Assembly: GCF_003584645.1 (NCBI RefSeq)
Contig: NZ_AP017928.1
Coordinates: forward strand, 2,270,395 to 2,334,394
Source: Methylocaldum marinum
GTDB taxonomy: Bacteria > Pseudomonadota > Gammaproteobacteria > Methylococcales > Methylococcaceae
Direction of reading: 5' to 3'
DNA length: 64,000 bases
Made by a program: the position numbers and the translations under genes. Within the stretch, counting starts at the first letter, position 1; every line of letters begins with the position of its first letter. Under the pieces are notes generated by a model that saw only the letters and a program-made list of their open reading frames with translations, was not told the DNA's origin and did no database searches. Positions 1-8,661 of this stretch are shown one piece after another.

Positions 1-2361
1 GACAATGGTCGAAGCGGGAATCAGGGTGCCGTTCCGGGCGCGGAGATAATAGTTTTCGAGCTGTTCGGGGCGAAGCCGATGGACGCGCTCTACCTGGGGA
101 ATGACCCGATAGCTGCGGTCGCGGACGCTGAAATAATTGACATAGCCTTCGCTCAGCAAGGAGGAAAGGTCGCCGCCCAATTGCTGCATGTCGATGCCGA
201 GATCGGCCGCTTTGCCGCGATCGATCTCCACTTGCACCTGGAGCCGGTCGTAATGGAGATCGGTTTCGATGAAGTCGAATTTGCCGCTTTGGCGCGCCCG
301 ATCCAGCAGCCGCTGCACCGCATCGGAAAGCGCCTCGGTTTCCTCGGTGGTGCCGATGACCCACTGCAGCGGGGTTCCGCCGCCCGCGCCCGGCAGCGCG
401 GGCGGCGGGAACACCGCGCTCTGCAGGCCGGCGACGCCGTTCACCCGATCCTGCAATTCGGGCATGATGTCGAACTGGCTCTGCTCCCGCGCGTCCCAGT
501 CCTTCATCGACATGCCGGCGAAGGCCTGATAGGCGCTGCCCACGCCGCCTCCGCCCGGCGCCACGCCGTTGATGACGAACGAATGGTCGGTGGCGTCGAA
601 ACCTTGAATGATCTCGCCGACCCGGCCGGTCCAGCGTTCCAGGTAATCAATGGAAACGTTGGGATCGGCGGTGGCCTGCACGATGAGAAAGCCTTGGTCT
701 TCCGTCGGCGCGAGCTCGTCCTCGGCGGCGGTATAGAGAAAAAAGCAGGCGACCAGCACGACGCCTCCGAACAGCAGCACCAGCCCGCGCTGCTCCAGGG
801 TGGCGTGGAGGAGACGGCCATAACGCTCGGCCACCCATCCGAAGCCTGCGTCCACCCGGCGGCTGAGCCCGCGTTTCCCGGTTTCCCGCCTGAGCAGCTT
901 GGAGCACAGCATGAACGACAGGGTCAGGCCGACGACGCCCGAGATCAGCGTCGCCCCGACCACCGTGAAGGCGAACTCGGTGAAGAGATTTCCGGTGAGC
1001 CCCGTCATGAAGCCGATGGGCGCATACACCGCCACCACCACGATGTTCATGGCGACGATGGGCGCCGCAAGTTCGCGCCCGCTTTCGAGGGTGGCCTCGA
1101 ACCTGCTCTTGCCCTCCTCCATGTGGCGGTGGACGTTCTCCACGATGACGATGCCGTCGTCGACCACCATGCCGATGGCGAGGATCAGCGCCAAGAGGGT
1201 CAGGAGATTGAGGGTGAATCCCATGACCAGGATCAGGAACAGCGAGCCCACCAGCGACAGCGGCATGGCCACGGCGGGCACCAGCGCGGCGCGGGCCGAC
1301 CCCAGGAACAGATAGATGACGCCGGTCACGATGGTCAGCGCCTCGGCCAGTGAAACCAGCACCTCACGCATCGAGTCGCGGATGAAGTCGGTGCTGTCGT
1401 AAACGATGACGCCCCGGATGCCCGCGGGCAATTGCCGCTGAATATCGGGAAAGACTTCCCGCACGCTCGCCGCGACATCCAGGGTATTGGCCGTGGGCGC
1501 GGCCTCCACGGCGATGAACACCCCCGGAACGCCGTCGAAATACACCGAGGTGTTGTAGGACTCCGCGCCCAGGGACACGTCCGCCACGTCCCGCAACCGA
1601 ATCAGCGCGCCGTTGTCCTCCCGCACCACCAGCCGCTCGAACTCCTCCACCGAGTGCAGATTGGTCGCGGCATCCAGCGAGATGGAGAGCATCGGTCCCT
1701 TGGTCGACCCCACCGCGGCGATGAAGTTGTTGGCCTCGAGCGCCGCGCGGACGTCGGTCGACGTGACCCGGAACGCCGCCATGCGCTTCGGGTCCAGCCA
1801 CACGCGCATGGCCACCGTCTGCCCGCCCAGGACCGGCGCCTCCTGCACGCCGATCAGGGTTTCCAGGCGCGGCCGAACGGCGCGGTTGAGATAATCGGTT
1901 ACCTGGTTGCGCTCCAGCACCTCGCTGTAAAAGGCGATGTACATGGCGGCGGTCGGCTCGCCCGGAGTGACGGTAACGATCGGATCCTCGCTGCCCGGCG
2001 GCAACCGGTTCCGCACCTGGTTGATCTTGGTGATGATCTGGGCGACCGCGGCGTTGGGATCGTAATTGAGCAAAAGCCTCGCCCGGATGGTACTGGTACC
2101 CTGGACGCTGGTCGATTCGAGATAGTCGATGCCCTCGGCGGTGGCGATGGCCTGTTCCAGGGGCGTGGTGATGAATCCTCGGACGAGTTCCGCGTCGGCA
2201 CCGAAATAAGGAGTCGAAATGGTGATGACCGAGGAGTAGGTCTCGGGATACTCGCGGACATTGAGGGTTAGAATCGACCGCAATCCCAGCATCAGAATCA
2301 CCAGGCTGATCACCGAGGCCAGTACCGGCCGCTTGATGAAGAGATCGGTGAAGCCGCCCAT
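1..2361 (-). CDS. RND efflux pump inner-membrane permease, N-terminal part (cut by window edge)
   Basis: The minus-strand frame is open from the ATG at 2361 to the window start (787 codons); the C-terminus lies outside. It encodes a resistance-nodulation-division permease, the proton-driven inner-membrane component of a tripartite drug pump. The start FIKRPVLASVISLVILMLG is the typical first transmembrane helix of the AcrB/MexB/MexF type. It is followed by a porter domain with PLEQAIATAEGID-like text, and then helix 4 with the GMVVDDGIVIVENV signature holding the two proton-relay aspartates. Its ATG overlaps the adaptor stop codon (TAATG), so the two genes are translationally coupled. The substrate cannot be told from sequence. 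Family certain; subtype unresolved. Confidence 0.93.
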   Translation of the reverse strand, partial: MGGFTDLFIKRPVLASVISLVILMLGLRSILTLNVREYPETYSSVITISTPYFGADAELVRGFITTPLEQAIATAEGIDYLESTSVQGTSTIRARLLLNYDPNAAVAQIITKINQVRNRLPPGSEDPIVTVTPGEPTAAMYIAFYSEVLERNQVTDYLNRAVRPRLETLIGVQEAPVLGGQTVAMRVWLDPKRMAAFRVTSTDVRAALEANNFIAAVGSTKGPMLSISLDAATNLHSVEEFERLVVREDNGALIRLRDVADVSLGAESYNTSVYFDGVPGVFIAVEAAPTANTLDVAASVREVFPDIQRQLPAGIRGVIVYDSTDFIRDSMREVLVSLAEALTIVTGVIYLFLGSARAALVPAVAMPLSLVGSLFLILVMGFTLNLLTLLALILAIGMVVDDGIVIVENVHRHMEEGKSRFEATLESGRELAAPIVAMNIVVVAVYAPIGFMTGLTGNLFTEFAFTVVGATLISGVVGLTLSFMLCSKLLRRETGKRGLSRRVDAGFGWVAERYGRLLHATLEQRGLVLLFGGVVLVACFFLYTAAEDELAPTEDQGFLIVQATADPNVSIDYLERWTGRVGEIIQGFDATDHSFVINGVAPGGGGVGSAYQAFAGMSMKDWDAREQSQFDIMPELQDRVNGVAGLQSAVFPPPALPGAGGGTPLQWVIGTTEETEALSDAVQRLLDRARQSGKFDFIETDLHYDRLQVQVEIDRGKAADLGIDMQQLGGDLSSLLSEGYVNYFSVRDRSYRVIPQVERVHRLRPEQLENYYLRARNGTLIPASTIV

Positions 2362-3590
2362 TACGGTTCTTCCGGGATCGGATCGATGTCCGGCAGTACC
2401 TCCCGGTCCGAGATGAGCACCCGCGCCCCGTCGCCGAGCTTGAGCTGGCCCGAGGTGACCACCCGGTCGCCGGGCGCGATACCCTTTCGAATTTCCACCT
2501 TTAGCCCGCGCCGCTCGCCGGTGGTGACGAAAACTCGCTCTACGCGATAAACGCGCGCGTCCCGGGTTTCGGAAGAAGACACGGCCGGTTCGACGCGATT
2601 GTCGCTAGGCGGCGCGGGAGCGGCCTCGCCCGCCGGATTCTCTTCCCGGATCAAGAAGGCGACATCGCCGTAAGGACTGTAGCTGATCGCCGTATTCGGA
2701 ACCGTCACCACCCGGTGTTCGTCGGGAAGCGTCACGATGACGTCGGCGAACATGCCCGGCCGAAGCAGGCGATCCGAATTGGGTAGCGTGGCGCGCACGC
2801 TGAAATTATGGGTTCCCCGGTCGATCTGCGGACTGACCGCGCTGATTTCGCCTTCGAAAACCTGATCGGGGTAGGCGTCGACCCGCACCCGGACGGGCAG
2901 ACCGGGTCCGATAACGCCGTAATGGCGGCTGGGCAGGGTGAAATCCGTGTAGATGGGGACGATCGATTGCAAATCGACCACGGCCTGGCCGGGTTCCAGA
3001 TATTGCCCGAGATTGATGTAGCGGAGTCCGAGAATACCGGCGAACGGCGCCTCGATTCGCTTCTTGCCGATCAGCACACGCTGCTCCCGGACCTGGGCTT
3101 CCAGTGTTTCCACCCGGGTGGCCGCCTGCTCCCGCTCGGACTCCGACGCGAAGCGCCGCTGCCCCAGCTCACGGATTCGCACCAGATCGCGGCGCGCCTG
3201 TTCGGCCTCCGCCTCCAGGCGCTCCAGCCGAGCCCGGTCGATATCGGTATTGAATCGCACCAGGGGCGCCCCCTGCTCCACTTCGGCGCCCGATTCGAAG
3301 CCGATGGTTTCCGCCATGCCCGCGACTTCGGTGGTCACTTGTACCCCGTGCACGGCGACGAGGTTGCCGATGGTGTCCAGTTCGGTCCGCCAGACCTCCG
3401 CCTCGGCATGGGCTGCCGTCACGGTGACGGGAGGAATCTCCGGCGGCTCCGCGGAACCCCGTACACCGGCAATTCGCGGCCAAAGCCAATAACCGACCAA
3501 CGCCAAGACGGCCAGAACGACCAGGGTCGTCCGTTGCCGAAACCGCGCGGCTAGCGCGCTGGCCGTTTTCCGCGCCGTACTTCGCGACAT
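2361..3590 (-). CDS. RND efflux pump periplasmic adaptor (membrane fusion protein)
   Basis: 409 residues. A single N-terminal membrane anchor (about residues 22-41) is followed by a lipoyl/barrel-sandwich half (around 85-120, GFESGAEVEQGAPLVRFNTD), an alpha-hairpin coiled coil (about 120-175) rich in Glu, Arg and Ala, the second lipoyl half (IEAPFAGILGLRYINLGQYL) and a beta-barrel/membrane-proximal domain ending in GDRVVTSGQLKLGDGARV. This is the HlyD/AcrA adaptor family, which bridges the RND permease to an outer-membrane channel. It is the first gene of a two-gene operon with the permease, with a 1-base stop/start overlap. No TolC-type channel gene is present downstream within the window. 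A Ser/Pro/Ala-rich insert near residues 310-335 is somewhat unusual. Confidence 0.93.
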   Translation of the reverse strand: MSRSTARKTASALAARFRQRTTLVVLAVLALVGYWLWPRIAGVRGSAEPPEIPPVTVTAAHAEAEVWRTELDTIGNLVAVHGVQVTTEVAGMAETIGFESGAEVEQGAPLVRFNTDIDRARLERLEAEAEQARRDLVRIRELGQRRFASESEREQAATRVETLEAQVREQRVLIGKKRIEAPFAGILGLRYINLGQYLEPGQAVVDLQSIVPIYTDFTLPSRHYGVIGPGLPVRVRVDAYPDQVFEGEISAVSPQIDRGTHNFSVRATLPNSDRLLRPGMFADVIVTLPDEHRVVTVPNTAISYSPYGDVAFLIREENPAGEAAPAPPSDNRVEPAVSSSETRDARVYRVERVFVTTGERRGLKVEIRKGIAPGDRVVTSGQLKLGDGARVLISDREVLPDIDPIPEEP

Positions 3591-3683
3591 TCGAGGCTGT
3601 CGTTAACCGGAAATCTGAAGATCGAATCAGAGCCGGACTGTCTTCCCGGACCTTTCCATGCTCCCCATCGGTTTTCGATAAAC

Positions 3684-3860
3684 CTAAAAACCACAGTTGA
3701 CTACCGAAATGACCGCAATGCCCCATCAGCCGCCGCATTCCCTCACCCCAACCCCTCTCCCGGAGGGCGAGGGGCTAAACGCCCTTCTCCCGAACTTCAA
3801 AACGCCCTCTCCCTTTGGGAGAGGGTCTTGGAGAAGGGCTGGGGATGAGGGCCTAGCGCT
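3684..3860 (-). repeat. Dispersed intergenic repeat, copy A (plus GC-rich palindromic tail)
   Basis: About 80 bp (3684-3765) reappear, reverse-complemented, at 53424-53504 with only a handful of differences, including the core GCGGCGGCTGATGGGGCATT. The adjoining part to 3860 is an imperfect inverted repeat of CCCTCTCCC/GGGAGAGGG blocks, a kind of sequence scattered through many proteobacterial intergenic regions (its translation reads LTPTPLPEGEG). It lies upstream of the RND operon. Not coding. Confidence 0.75.
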
Positions 3861-4328
3861 TTTCAGGTTGTATCCAACTGCCGGATTTAGGATAAAGGAC
3901 ATTCGCGAAATCCGGAACTCTCCGCCCGAACCGCGACATCCCGCACACCGCGAAGGTCGATAAGATACACTTCCGAGATGCACGCGAATCTCCTCTCGCA
4001 TTTCTGGAAACTGCTCCTGTGGGGTCCATAGCCGATTATCCGGCTGACGACGATATCTTATGCCCCGGAAAGTCGAAGCGCGATGATATCCGGCAGTCTT
4101 CGGGAAACACCTGTTGGGATCTCGCAGCCATTCCGTTGTCAAGGAGGGGTATCGGACATATGGCCGCCCGCGCCGAACCGGCAGCGCGGAGCACGGCTCA
4201 TCCGTAGCAATTCGATGTCCACGAAAATCGCCGGTTCGCTTCTTCTCCGACTTCTCCACAACCGACGATTACCCGACCATGAAAAAAGGCCTAAGGTTTT
4301 TCGAGCCAATGCGTGGATCGCTCTCCGA

Positions 4329-4424
4329 TCAAAATATCAGCATGAGAATCCCTATCACGACCAATAAGCCGATTAGAAAGATGATGCCGATGGCACTGCC
4401 CAGAAACCGTAAGATACTGCCCAT
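4329..4424 (-). CDS. Very small hydrophobic membrane peptide (31 residues)
   Basis: From the ATG at 4424 a 31-codon frame encodes MGSILRFLGSAIG followed by a run of Ile, Leu, Val and Gly that forms one transmembrane helix and ends directly at the stop. A purine-rich GGAGG-type ribosome-binding site (in CCGCGGAGGCAGGAAC) precedes the ATG at suitable distance, which is the main reason to believe it. No family is recognised. The frame extends further upstream, but that part has no coherent protein character. The gene is isolated in a gene-poor stretch between the efflux operon and a PEP-CTERM remnant. Confidence 0.45.
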   Translation of the reverse strand: MGSILRFLGSAIGIIFLIGLLVVIGILMLIF

Positions 4425-4660
4425 GTTCCTGCCTCCGCGGGTGAACTCGATTTTCGTCCTTAACGATTGAGACAGCCGGTCGCCGGTTTCATTGCGGGCA
4501 CGGGTTCTGCCCACATTGATGAAACGCTCCCGCTGCGCGTCGATGCAGCCAAAAGCAAGACGGAACGTTGAGGGGCGGTACATTCGTGAGAACAAGAAGG
4601 TCCTCGAAAACTTAGGGCGTTTAGGCCGACTGAGACCTGTGCTGCGCACCAATCCAATGA

Positions 4661-4684
4661 AAAACCGCCCCGAAAGGCGGTTTT
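4661..4684 (-). terminator. Rho-independent terminator
   Basis: AAAACCGCC and GGCGGTTTT flank a 6-base loop, a perfect 9-bp hairpin with A and T tracts on both sides, so it could work in either direction. It begins 21 bp after the stop codon of the minus-strand PEP-CTERM remnant, for which it is the natural terminator. Confidence 0.7.
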
Positions 4685-4705
4685 GTCGAGAGCGTTCGGA
4701 GCGCC

Positions 4706-4981
4706 TCAAAGGGCGTCGACCGGATGTCGACGCACGAAGCCGATGCAGCCCGCCAGCGCGGAACCCAACAGCCAGAAAGCGGCGGGAACGGGTACCGGGG
4801 TGAGGCTCAAAGTCAAAGTTGAGCTGCCGGCGGAACCATTAGCGTGATTCGCTGAACAGCAGCAGCTTTCGTCGGCAAAGGATTGCCGACCTACGCCACG
4901 ACCTGCTGTCAGTCCGGAGCCATCGGTGATCGGGAATCCTCTCCAGACAGCTTCGTTTAGCGGGCTCCACCCTCGCGCTGC
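4706..4981 (-). pseudogene. C-terminal remnant of a PEP-CTERM exosortase-substrate protein
   Basis: The minus-strand frame ending at 4706 finishes with LTPVPVPAAFWLLGSALAG, then a short Cys-Ile-Gly-Phe-Val stretch and Arg-Arg. This is a standard PEP-CTERM sorting signal (VPxPAA motif, hydrophobic helix, basic end) used by exosortase EpsH/XrtA-type systems to process exported proteins. Only 91 codons are open before an upstream stop (4982-4984). There is no ATG, GTG or TTG start with a ribosome-binding site, and the N-terminal part does not read as a signal peptide. The gene therefore looks 5'-truncated or frameshifted. A perfect hairpin repeat (4871-4890) interrupts it. A terminator follows at 4661-4684. 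Confidence 0.7.
4871..4890. repeat. Small perfect palindrome inside the PEP-CTERM remnant
   Basis: GTCGGCAA AGGA TTGCCGAC forms an 8-bp perfect stem with a 4-base loop. It falls within the decayed PEP-CTERM frame and could be a mobile hairpin repeat or a remnant of the insertion that broke the gene. Only one copy was noticed here. Confidence 0.4.
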
Positions 4982-5245
4982 TCACGACGCTTCGCACACA
5001 CCCGTTAAGTCCGGATTAGAAACGAGAATCTCGACTATGGACAGTCAAAATCTGCGCCAATCGGTGGAACTCTTATAAAAGCCAAGCCATCCATGACTTG
5101 GAAGTCATTCTATTCGTCGGAAACCGAGCCCTATCCCTCAGCAAACCACGGGATTCAACGCACTTTCACTGAACCCCGCGGTACTGCCGCAAACTGGCCG
5201 GCAATCTCGTTGAGTTTCGCGGTCCCGGCAAGACGGCTTCCGGGT

Positions 5246-6412
5246 TCAATCCACGCTTCCAACCATCTTCGCGATGCGCGCGGTCACCGTCCGTTTCTCG
5301 CCGTTACGCAGAATGTCCAGCTTGATTTCGGAACCGACCTGAAGCAGCCCGACCGTGTTTCGCAGACTGCCGCCGTTGGTCACGGGCGTGCCGTCGATGG
5401 CCGTCACTACGTCGCCGGGGCGGAGCCCGGCCTTGGCGGCGGGCGAATCCGGCTGGACCAGGGCTATCAAGGCGCCGCTCCCCCGTTCCAGACCCAGGGC
5501 ATGTGCCAGATCCGGCGTCAGATCATGGACGCCGACCCCGAGTTTGCCGCGCTGAACCTCGCCGTACTGGACGAGTTGCTGCATGATCGACTGAGCGAGC
5601 CGGCTGGGAATCGCGAATCCGATGCCGACATTGCCCCCGGCCGGGCCGACGATGGCGGTACTGATCCCGACCAGCTCGCCGTTCAGGTCGACCAGGGCGC
5701 CTCCCGAATTGCCCGGATTGATCGAGGCATCGGTCTGGATGAAGTCTTCGTACCCCTCGATGCCCAGGCCGGAGCGTCCTACCGCGCTGACGATCCCCGA
5801 AGTCACGGTTTGACTCAAACCGAAAGGGCTGCCGATGGCCGCCACGAAATCGCCAACTCGCAAAGATTGCGAGTCGCCGAACGGCAGGGCCTTGAGATTA
5901 TTCGCGTCGATCTTGATGACCGCCACGTCGGTTTCGGTGTCGACACCCACGGTTTTGGCCTCGAAATCCCGGCCGTCCTGCAGGGTCACGGTCACTCGAT
6001 CGGCGTCCGCAATGACGTGGTGGCTGGTGAGGATCAGGCCTTTTTCGGCATTCACGATCACACCCGAGCCTAGACTCTGCTGTTGCCGTTCGTCGGGCGG
6101 CACGGCCGGAAATTTGAAGAATGGTTGGGAAGACCGTTCGCCGAGAGGTGAATGATCCTGCTCTTCCACCGTGGAAGTGGTCGAAATATTGACCACGGCG
6201 GGCAATACGGCTTCCAGCATCGGAGCCAAAGTCGGCCGCCCTATTTGTTCCGCGCCACGCCCGCCGCCGGCAGCCGGCTCGGACGGCTGGTAGTCCGCCG
6301 CCGACGCTTGTCCAAGCCTCGGTATGGGAACCTGTTCGCATCCCGCCAACATCATCAACAGAACGGCGCAAAACGCGCGACTTCCGCCAAACCGTTCCAT
6401 GGGACTCCTCAC
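5246..6412 (-). CDS. HtrA/DegS-like serine protease, predicted lipoprotein, one PDZ domain
   Basis: 388 residues. The N-terminus carries a lipobox (LAGC, Cys25), so the protein should be a lipid-anchored periplasmic protease rather than a soluble DegP. The trypsin-like domain shows the full triad: His132 (LILTSHHVI), Asp162 (ETDVAVIK) and Ser236 (NPGNSGGAL). One C-terminal PDZ domain follows (about 290-375, LGVGVHDL...AGLRPGDVV...GTPVT), as in DegS or one-PDZ HtrA proteins; DegP and DegQ have two. Likely role: periplasmic protein quality control or envelope-stress signalling. It stands alone, with no rseA or rpoE beside it, so a DegS-specific role is unproven. ATG at 6412; a second ATG four codons later would also keep the lipobox. 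Confidence 0.93.
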   Translation of the reverse strand: MRSPMERFGGSRAFCAVLLMMLAGCEQVPIPRLGQASAADYQPSEPAAGGGRGAEQIGRPTLAPMLEAVLPAVVNISTTSTVEEQDHSPLGERSSQPFFKFPAVPPDERQQQSLGSGVIVNAEKGLILTSHHVIADADRVTVTLQDGRDFEAKTVGVDTETDVAVIKIDANNLKALPFGDSQSLRVGDFVAAIGSPFGLSQTVTSGIVSAVGRSGLGIEGYEDFIQTDASINPGNSGGALVDLNGELVGISTAIVGPAGGNVGIGFAIPSRLAQSIMQQLVQYGEVQRGKLGVGVHDLTPDLAHALGLERGSGALIALVQPDSPAAKAGLRPGDVVTAIDGTPVTNGGSLRNTVGLLQVGSEIKLDILRNGEKRTVTARIAKMVGSVD

Positions 6413-6560
6413 AAAGTATGCTTTTCGAGTCAGGACGTCACTTTTTTAGGTCGTTTGGTGCCCTGAAAGTTCTCGGACCGTCTTCAACGTTTTTTGCGGC
6501 CGGTACGCCTTACGGTGATCGAACCACGGGTCCGCCGCCCAGGGATCCGAAAAGCCTTGA

Positions 6561-6920
6561 TCATTTCAGGCTGAAAAGATACGCAGCCATGTCCCATGCG
6601 TCGCGCTCGGTCACGCCCAAATCGGGCATGGCCGTGCCTGGCGATATCCGCTCCGGATCCTGCAGCCACAGCACCAGGTCGTCCGGTGTGTTGGGTAGGA
6701 CCCCTGCGATGTAAACGCGATTGGCCCAGTCGGTCAGCGGCGGACCCGCCAAGCCTTTGGCTCCGACGATGCCGGGAATGATGTGACAAGTCGTGCAGGC
6801 GTACTGCTGAAAAGCGATCCGTCCTCGGGCTGGATCGCCACCCGAGACCGGCGAAGGTGCACCGGAGCGATCGCATGCCCCCAGCAACACCAAGGCGATC
6901 AAGGTTCCGCTCGCCTTCAT
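6561..6920 (-). CDS. Small c-type cytochrome, predicted lipoprotein
   Basis: 119 residues from the ATG at 6920. A lipobox (LGAC, Cys16) ends the signal peptide, so the haem protein should be membrane-tethered in the periplasm. There is one haem c site, CTTCH (Cys42, Cys45, His46), and a plausible distal ligand Met98 in GTAMPDLG. It is a class I cytochrome c close to the domain fused to some cox subunit II proteins (PPLTDWANRVYIAG...P..MPDLG). It lies 8 bp downstream of another cytochrome c gene, and the pair diverges from the cytochrome oxidase genes. The inference is that it donates electrons to that oxidase, which lacks a cytochrome c domain of its own. Confidence 0.88.
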   Translation of the reverse strand: MKASGTLIALVLLGACDRSGAPSPVSGGDPARGRIAFQQYACTTCHIIPGIVGAKGLAGPPLTDWANRVYIAGVLPNTPDDLVLWLQDPERISPGTAMPDLGVTERDAWDMAAYLFSLK

Positions 6921-6928
6921 ATTGTTAA

Positions 6929-7465
6929 TCAAGGTCCGTCGGCTTTGCGCTCCCATTCCTCGTACTCCCTGGGCGAAAACGCCGGCAGCCTCTCGACGAA
7001 AGCCACCACCGCCCACAGATCGCCCTCGTCGAGACGGAATTGCCAGGCGGGCATGCCGGTCATGCGGATTCCGTTCGCCACCACCCAGTAGATGTATTCG
7101 GCCGATTTTTCGCGCGCCGTTTGTGCCAGGTTGTTGGGCAAGGGCAGCATGCCTTTGCCGGCATCGTCGGGAGGCACGCCCGGCGCGCCGTGGCATTGCA
7201 CGCACTTGTCCCGGTAGATGCGGAAACCGCGTTCGGCCAGTAATGGATCGTCCCGTGGCGGTGCGGCGATGCCGTCGAGGCGGGCCGAGACCGACCGGTC
7301 CAGCGCGAAATCCAGGATTTCGTAAACGGGCCGGGTATGCTGGTAGATGGCGGCGACGTTGTACACGCCGGTGACCACGACGATGGCCGCGCCCACTATT
7401 CCGAGTCCCCCCAGGATGACGAGGGTTATGACCGCGTGGATCAGAAACTTTCGGAACGGTGACAT
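6929..7465 (-). CDS. Membrane-anchored c-type cytochrome
   Basis: 178 residues from the ATG at 7465. The N-terminal helix (about residues 8-32) is an uncleaved anchor. The periplasmic domain binds one haem at CVQCH (Cys88, Cys91, His92), with Met138 (NGIRMTGMPAW) as likely sixth ligand; the GIRMTGMPAW text is common in monohaem cytochromes of alternative oxidase and cytochrome-rich clusters. It is the first gene of a two-cytochrome unit with an 8-bp spacer before the next, divergent from coxB. The probable role is electron transfer to the adjacent haem-copper oxidase. Longer upstream start choices give no signal-like sequence and were rejected. Confidence 0.88.
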   Translation of the reverse strand: MSPFRKFLIHAVITLVILGGLGIVGAAIVVVTGVYNVAAIYQHTRPVYEILDFALDRSVSARLDGIAAPPRDDPLLAERGFRIYRDKCVQCHGAPGVPPDDAGKGMLPLPNNLAQTAREKSAEYIYWVVANGIRMTGMPAWQFRLDEGDLWAVVAFVERLPAFSPREYEEWERKADGP

Positions 7466-7656
7466 GGTCTCTTGTGAGTACGCTCCAAAATTCGCGGGAC
7501 CGGCTCCAGCCGTTCTCTCGACGATCGGCCGAGGAAATGACCGATGATCCTCCGGAATGGAACGCTTTCCGACGCTACAGAGTATTCGACTCTCCGGCTC
7601 GAGGTTAGTGCCGGTTGCCGATACGTTGGTCCGGACGGTCCGCGCGTCACCTCGCC

Positions 7657-8385
7657 ATGACCGCCCATCGCCTTTCGGCTCCACTTCTGGCAACGCTGCC
7701 GCCGGCCGCACACGCTGGGCTTCAGTCCGCTCTCCATCCTCATTCGCCGACCGCATCCGACATCGCCGCCATTGCCGGGCTGGTGTTCTGGGGAGCCACG
7801 GTCATCTTCGTGCTGGTCATGGCGCTGACCGTTTATTCGATATCCGGATCGAAACGCGCCGGCCGTTTGCTGGGCCACCGCCGAGCGGTCCTTATCGGCG
7901 GCCTCGCGTTTCCCGTGGCTGTGCTGTCGGCGCTGTTGATCTATACGCTGAGAGTTGCCGGGGATATCGTCACGCCCGCGGAGCCGCCGGCGGTGCGCGT
8001 CGAAGTTGTCGGCGAGAAGTTTTGGTGGCGTGTGAATTACCTGACCGAGGCAGGCCATGTCGATGTCGCCACCGCCAACGAGATCCACCTTCCGGCCGGT
8101 CGGCTCGTGGAATTCAGATTGCGCACCGCCGACGTGATCCACAGCTTCTGGTTGCCCAACCTGGCCGGAAAAGTCGACATGATTCCAGGCCGCGTCACGA
8201 CGCTGCGCATCCGCCCCGACCGCCCCGGCGTGTGGCGCGGGCAATGCGCCGAGTATTGCGGCGCCCAGCACGCCAACATGGCCTTTCTGGTGGTGGTCGA
8301 GACGCCGGAGGATTTCGAGGTTTGGCTCGCTGCCCAGCGTCGGCCTGCGCGTCCGCCGGCATCCCGTTGGGAAAATCCGAGATGA
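7657..8385 (+). CDS. coxB: Cytochrome c oxidase subunit II
   Basis: 242 residues from the ATG at 7657. A short signal peptide ending AHA precedes two transmembrane helices (about residues 35-60 and 76-98) and the periplasmic CuA domain. CuA ligands are visible as a His in VIHSFWLPNL and as the Cys, Cys, His and Met of GQCAEYCGAQHANM; FWWRVNY carries the aromatic electron-entry patch. There is no fused cytochrome c domain, fitting the separate cytochromes encoded divergently. An upstream TTG (7615) with a GAGG-like site is an alternative start. The stop overlaps the next ATG by 4 bases (ATGA). Part of the haem-copper oxidase operon running to about 11547. Confidence 0.93.
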   Translation: MTAHRLSAPLLATLPPAAHAGLQSALHPHSPTASDIAAIAGLVFWGATVIFVLVMALTVYSISGSKRAGRLLGHRRAVLIGGLAFPVAVLSALLIYTLRVAGDIVTPAEPPAVRVEVVGEKFWWRVNYLTEAGHVDVATANEIHLPAGRLVEFRLRTADVIHSFWLPNLAGKVDMIPGRVTTLRIRPDRPGVWRGQCAEYCGAQHANMAFLVVVETPEDFEVWLAAQRRPARPPASRWENPR

Positions 8386-8651
8386 ACGCCGCTCCGGGGT
8401 TAAGCCGATGCTGGGACTTCATAGACGCACCGCCCTGGATCGGCATCGCGGTGTTTGTCGTTTCATCGATCGTCGTCTGGTTTTCCGGCACCCGGATCAC
8501 CCATTACGCCGATGCCATCGCCGTTAAAACCGCGCTCGGGGCAAGTTCTGTCGGCGTCCTTCTTGTTGCGACATCCACCTCGCTGCCGCAAGTCGGTTCT
8601 GTGCTCGCAACGTATCTCGGCGGGATCTTCTTGCTGTATCGGATGCGCTGA
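8382..8651 (+). pseudogene. Remnant of a sodium/calcium exchanger-type cation antiporter
   Basis: 89 codons start in an ATGA overlap with coxB. The text matches the N-terminus of CaCA-family antiporters: a first helix (WIGIAVFVVSSIVVWFSGTR), then THYADAIAVKT and an alpha-1-repeat-like segment SVGVLLVATSTSLPQ. A normal protein has over 300 residues and keeps a Glu where this has Gln (SLPE to SLPQ). After that, the frame jumps to a short unrelated hydrophobic end (YLGGIFLLYRMR) and stops 10 bp before the oxidase subunit I gene. I infer an internal deletion leaving a truncated, coupled ORF in the cox operon. It may still be translated as a two-helix peptide. Confidence 0.6.
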
Positions 8652-8661
8652 GGAGACATGG

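Noticed and set aside
79..1353. 424-codon plus-strand frame opposite the RND permease
   Set aside because: The opposite strand encodes a clear RND protein; this one is low-complexity His/Asp/Gly text.
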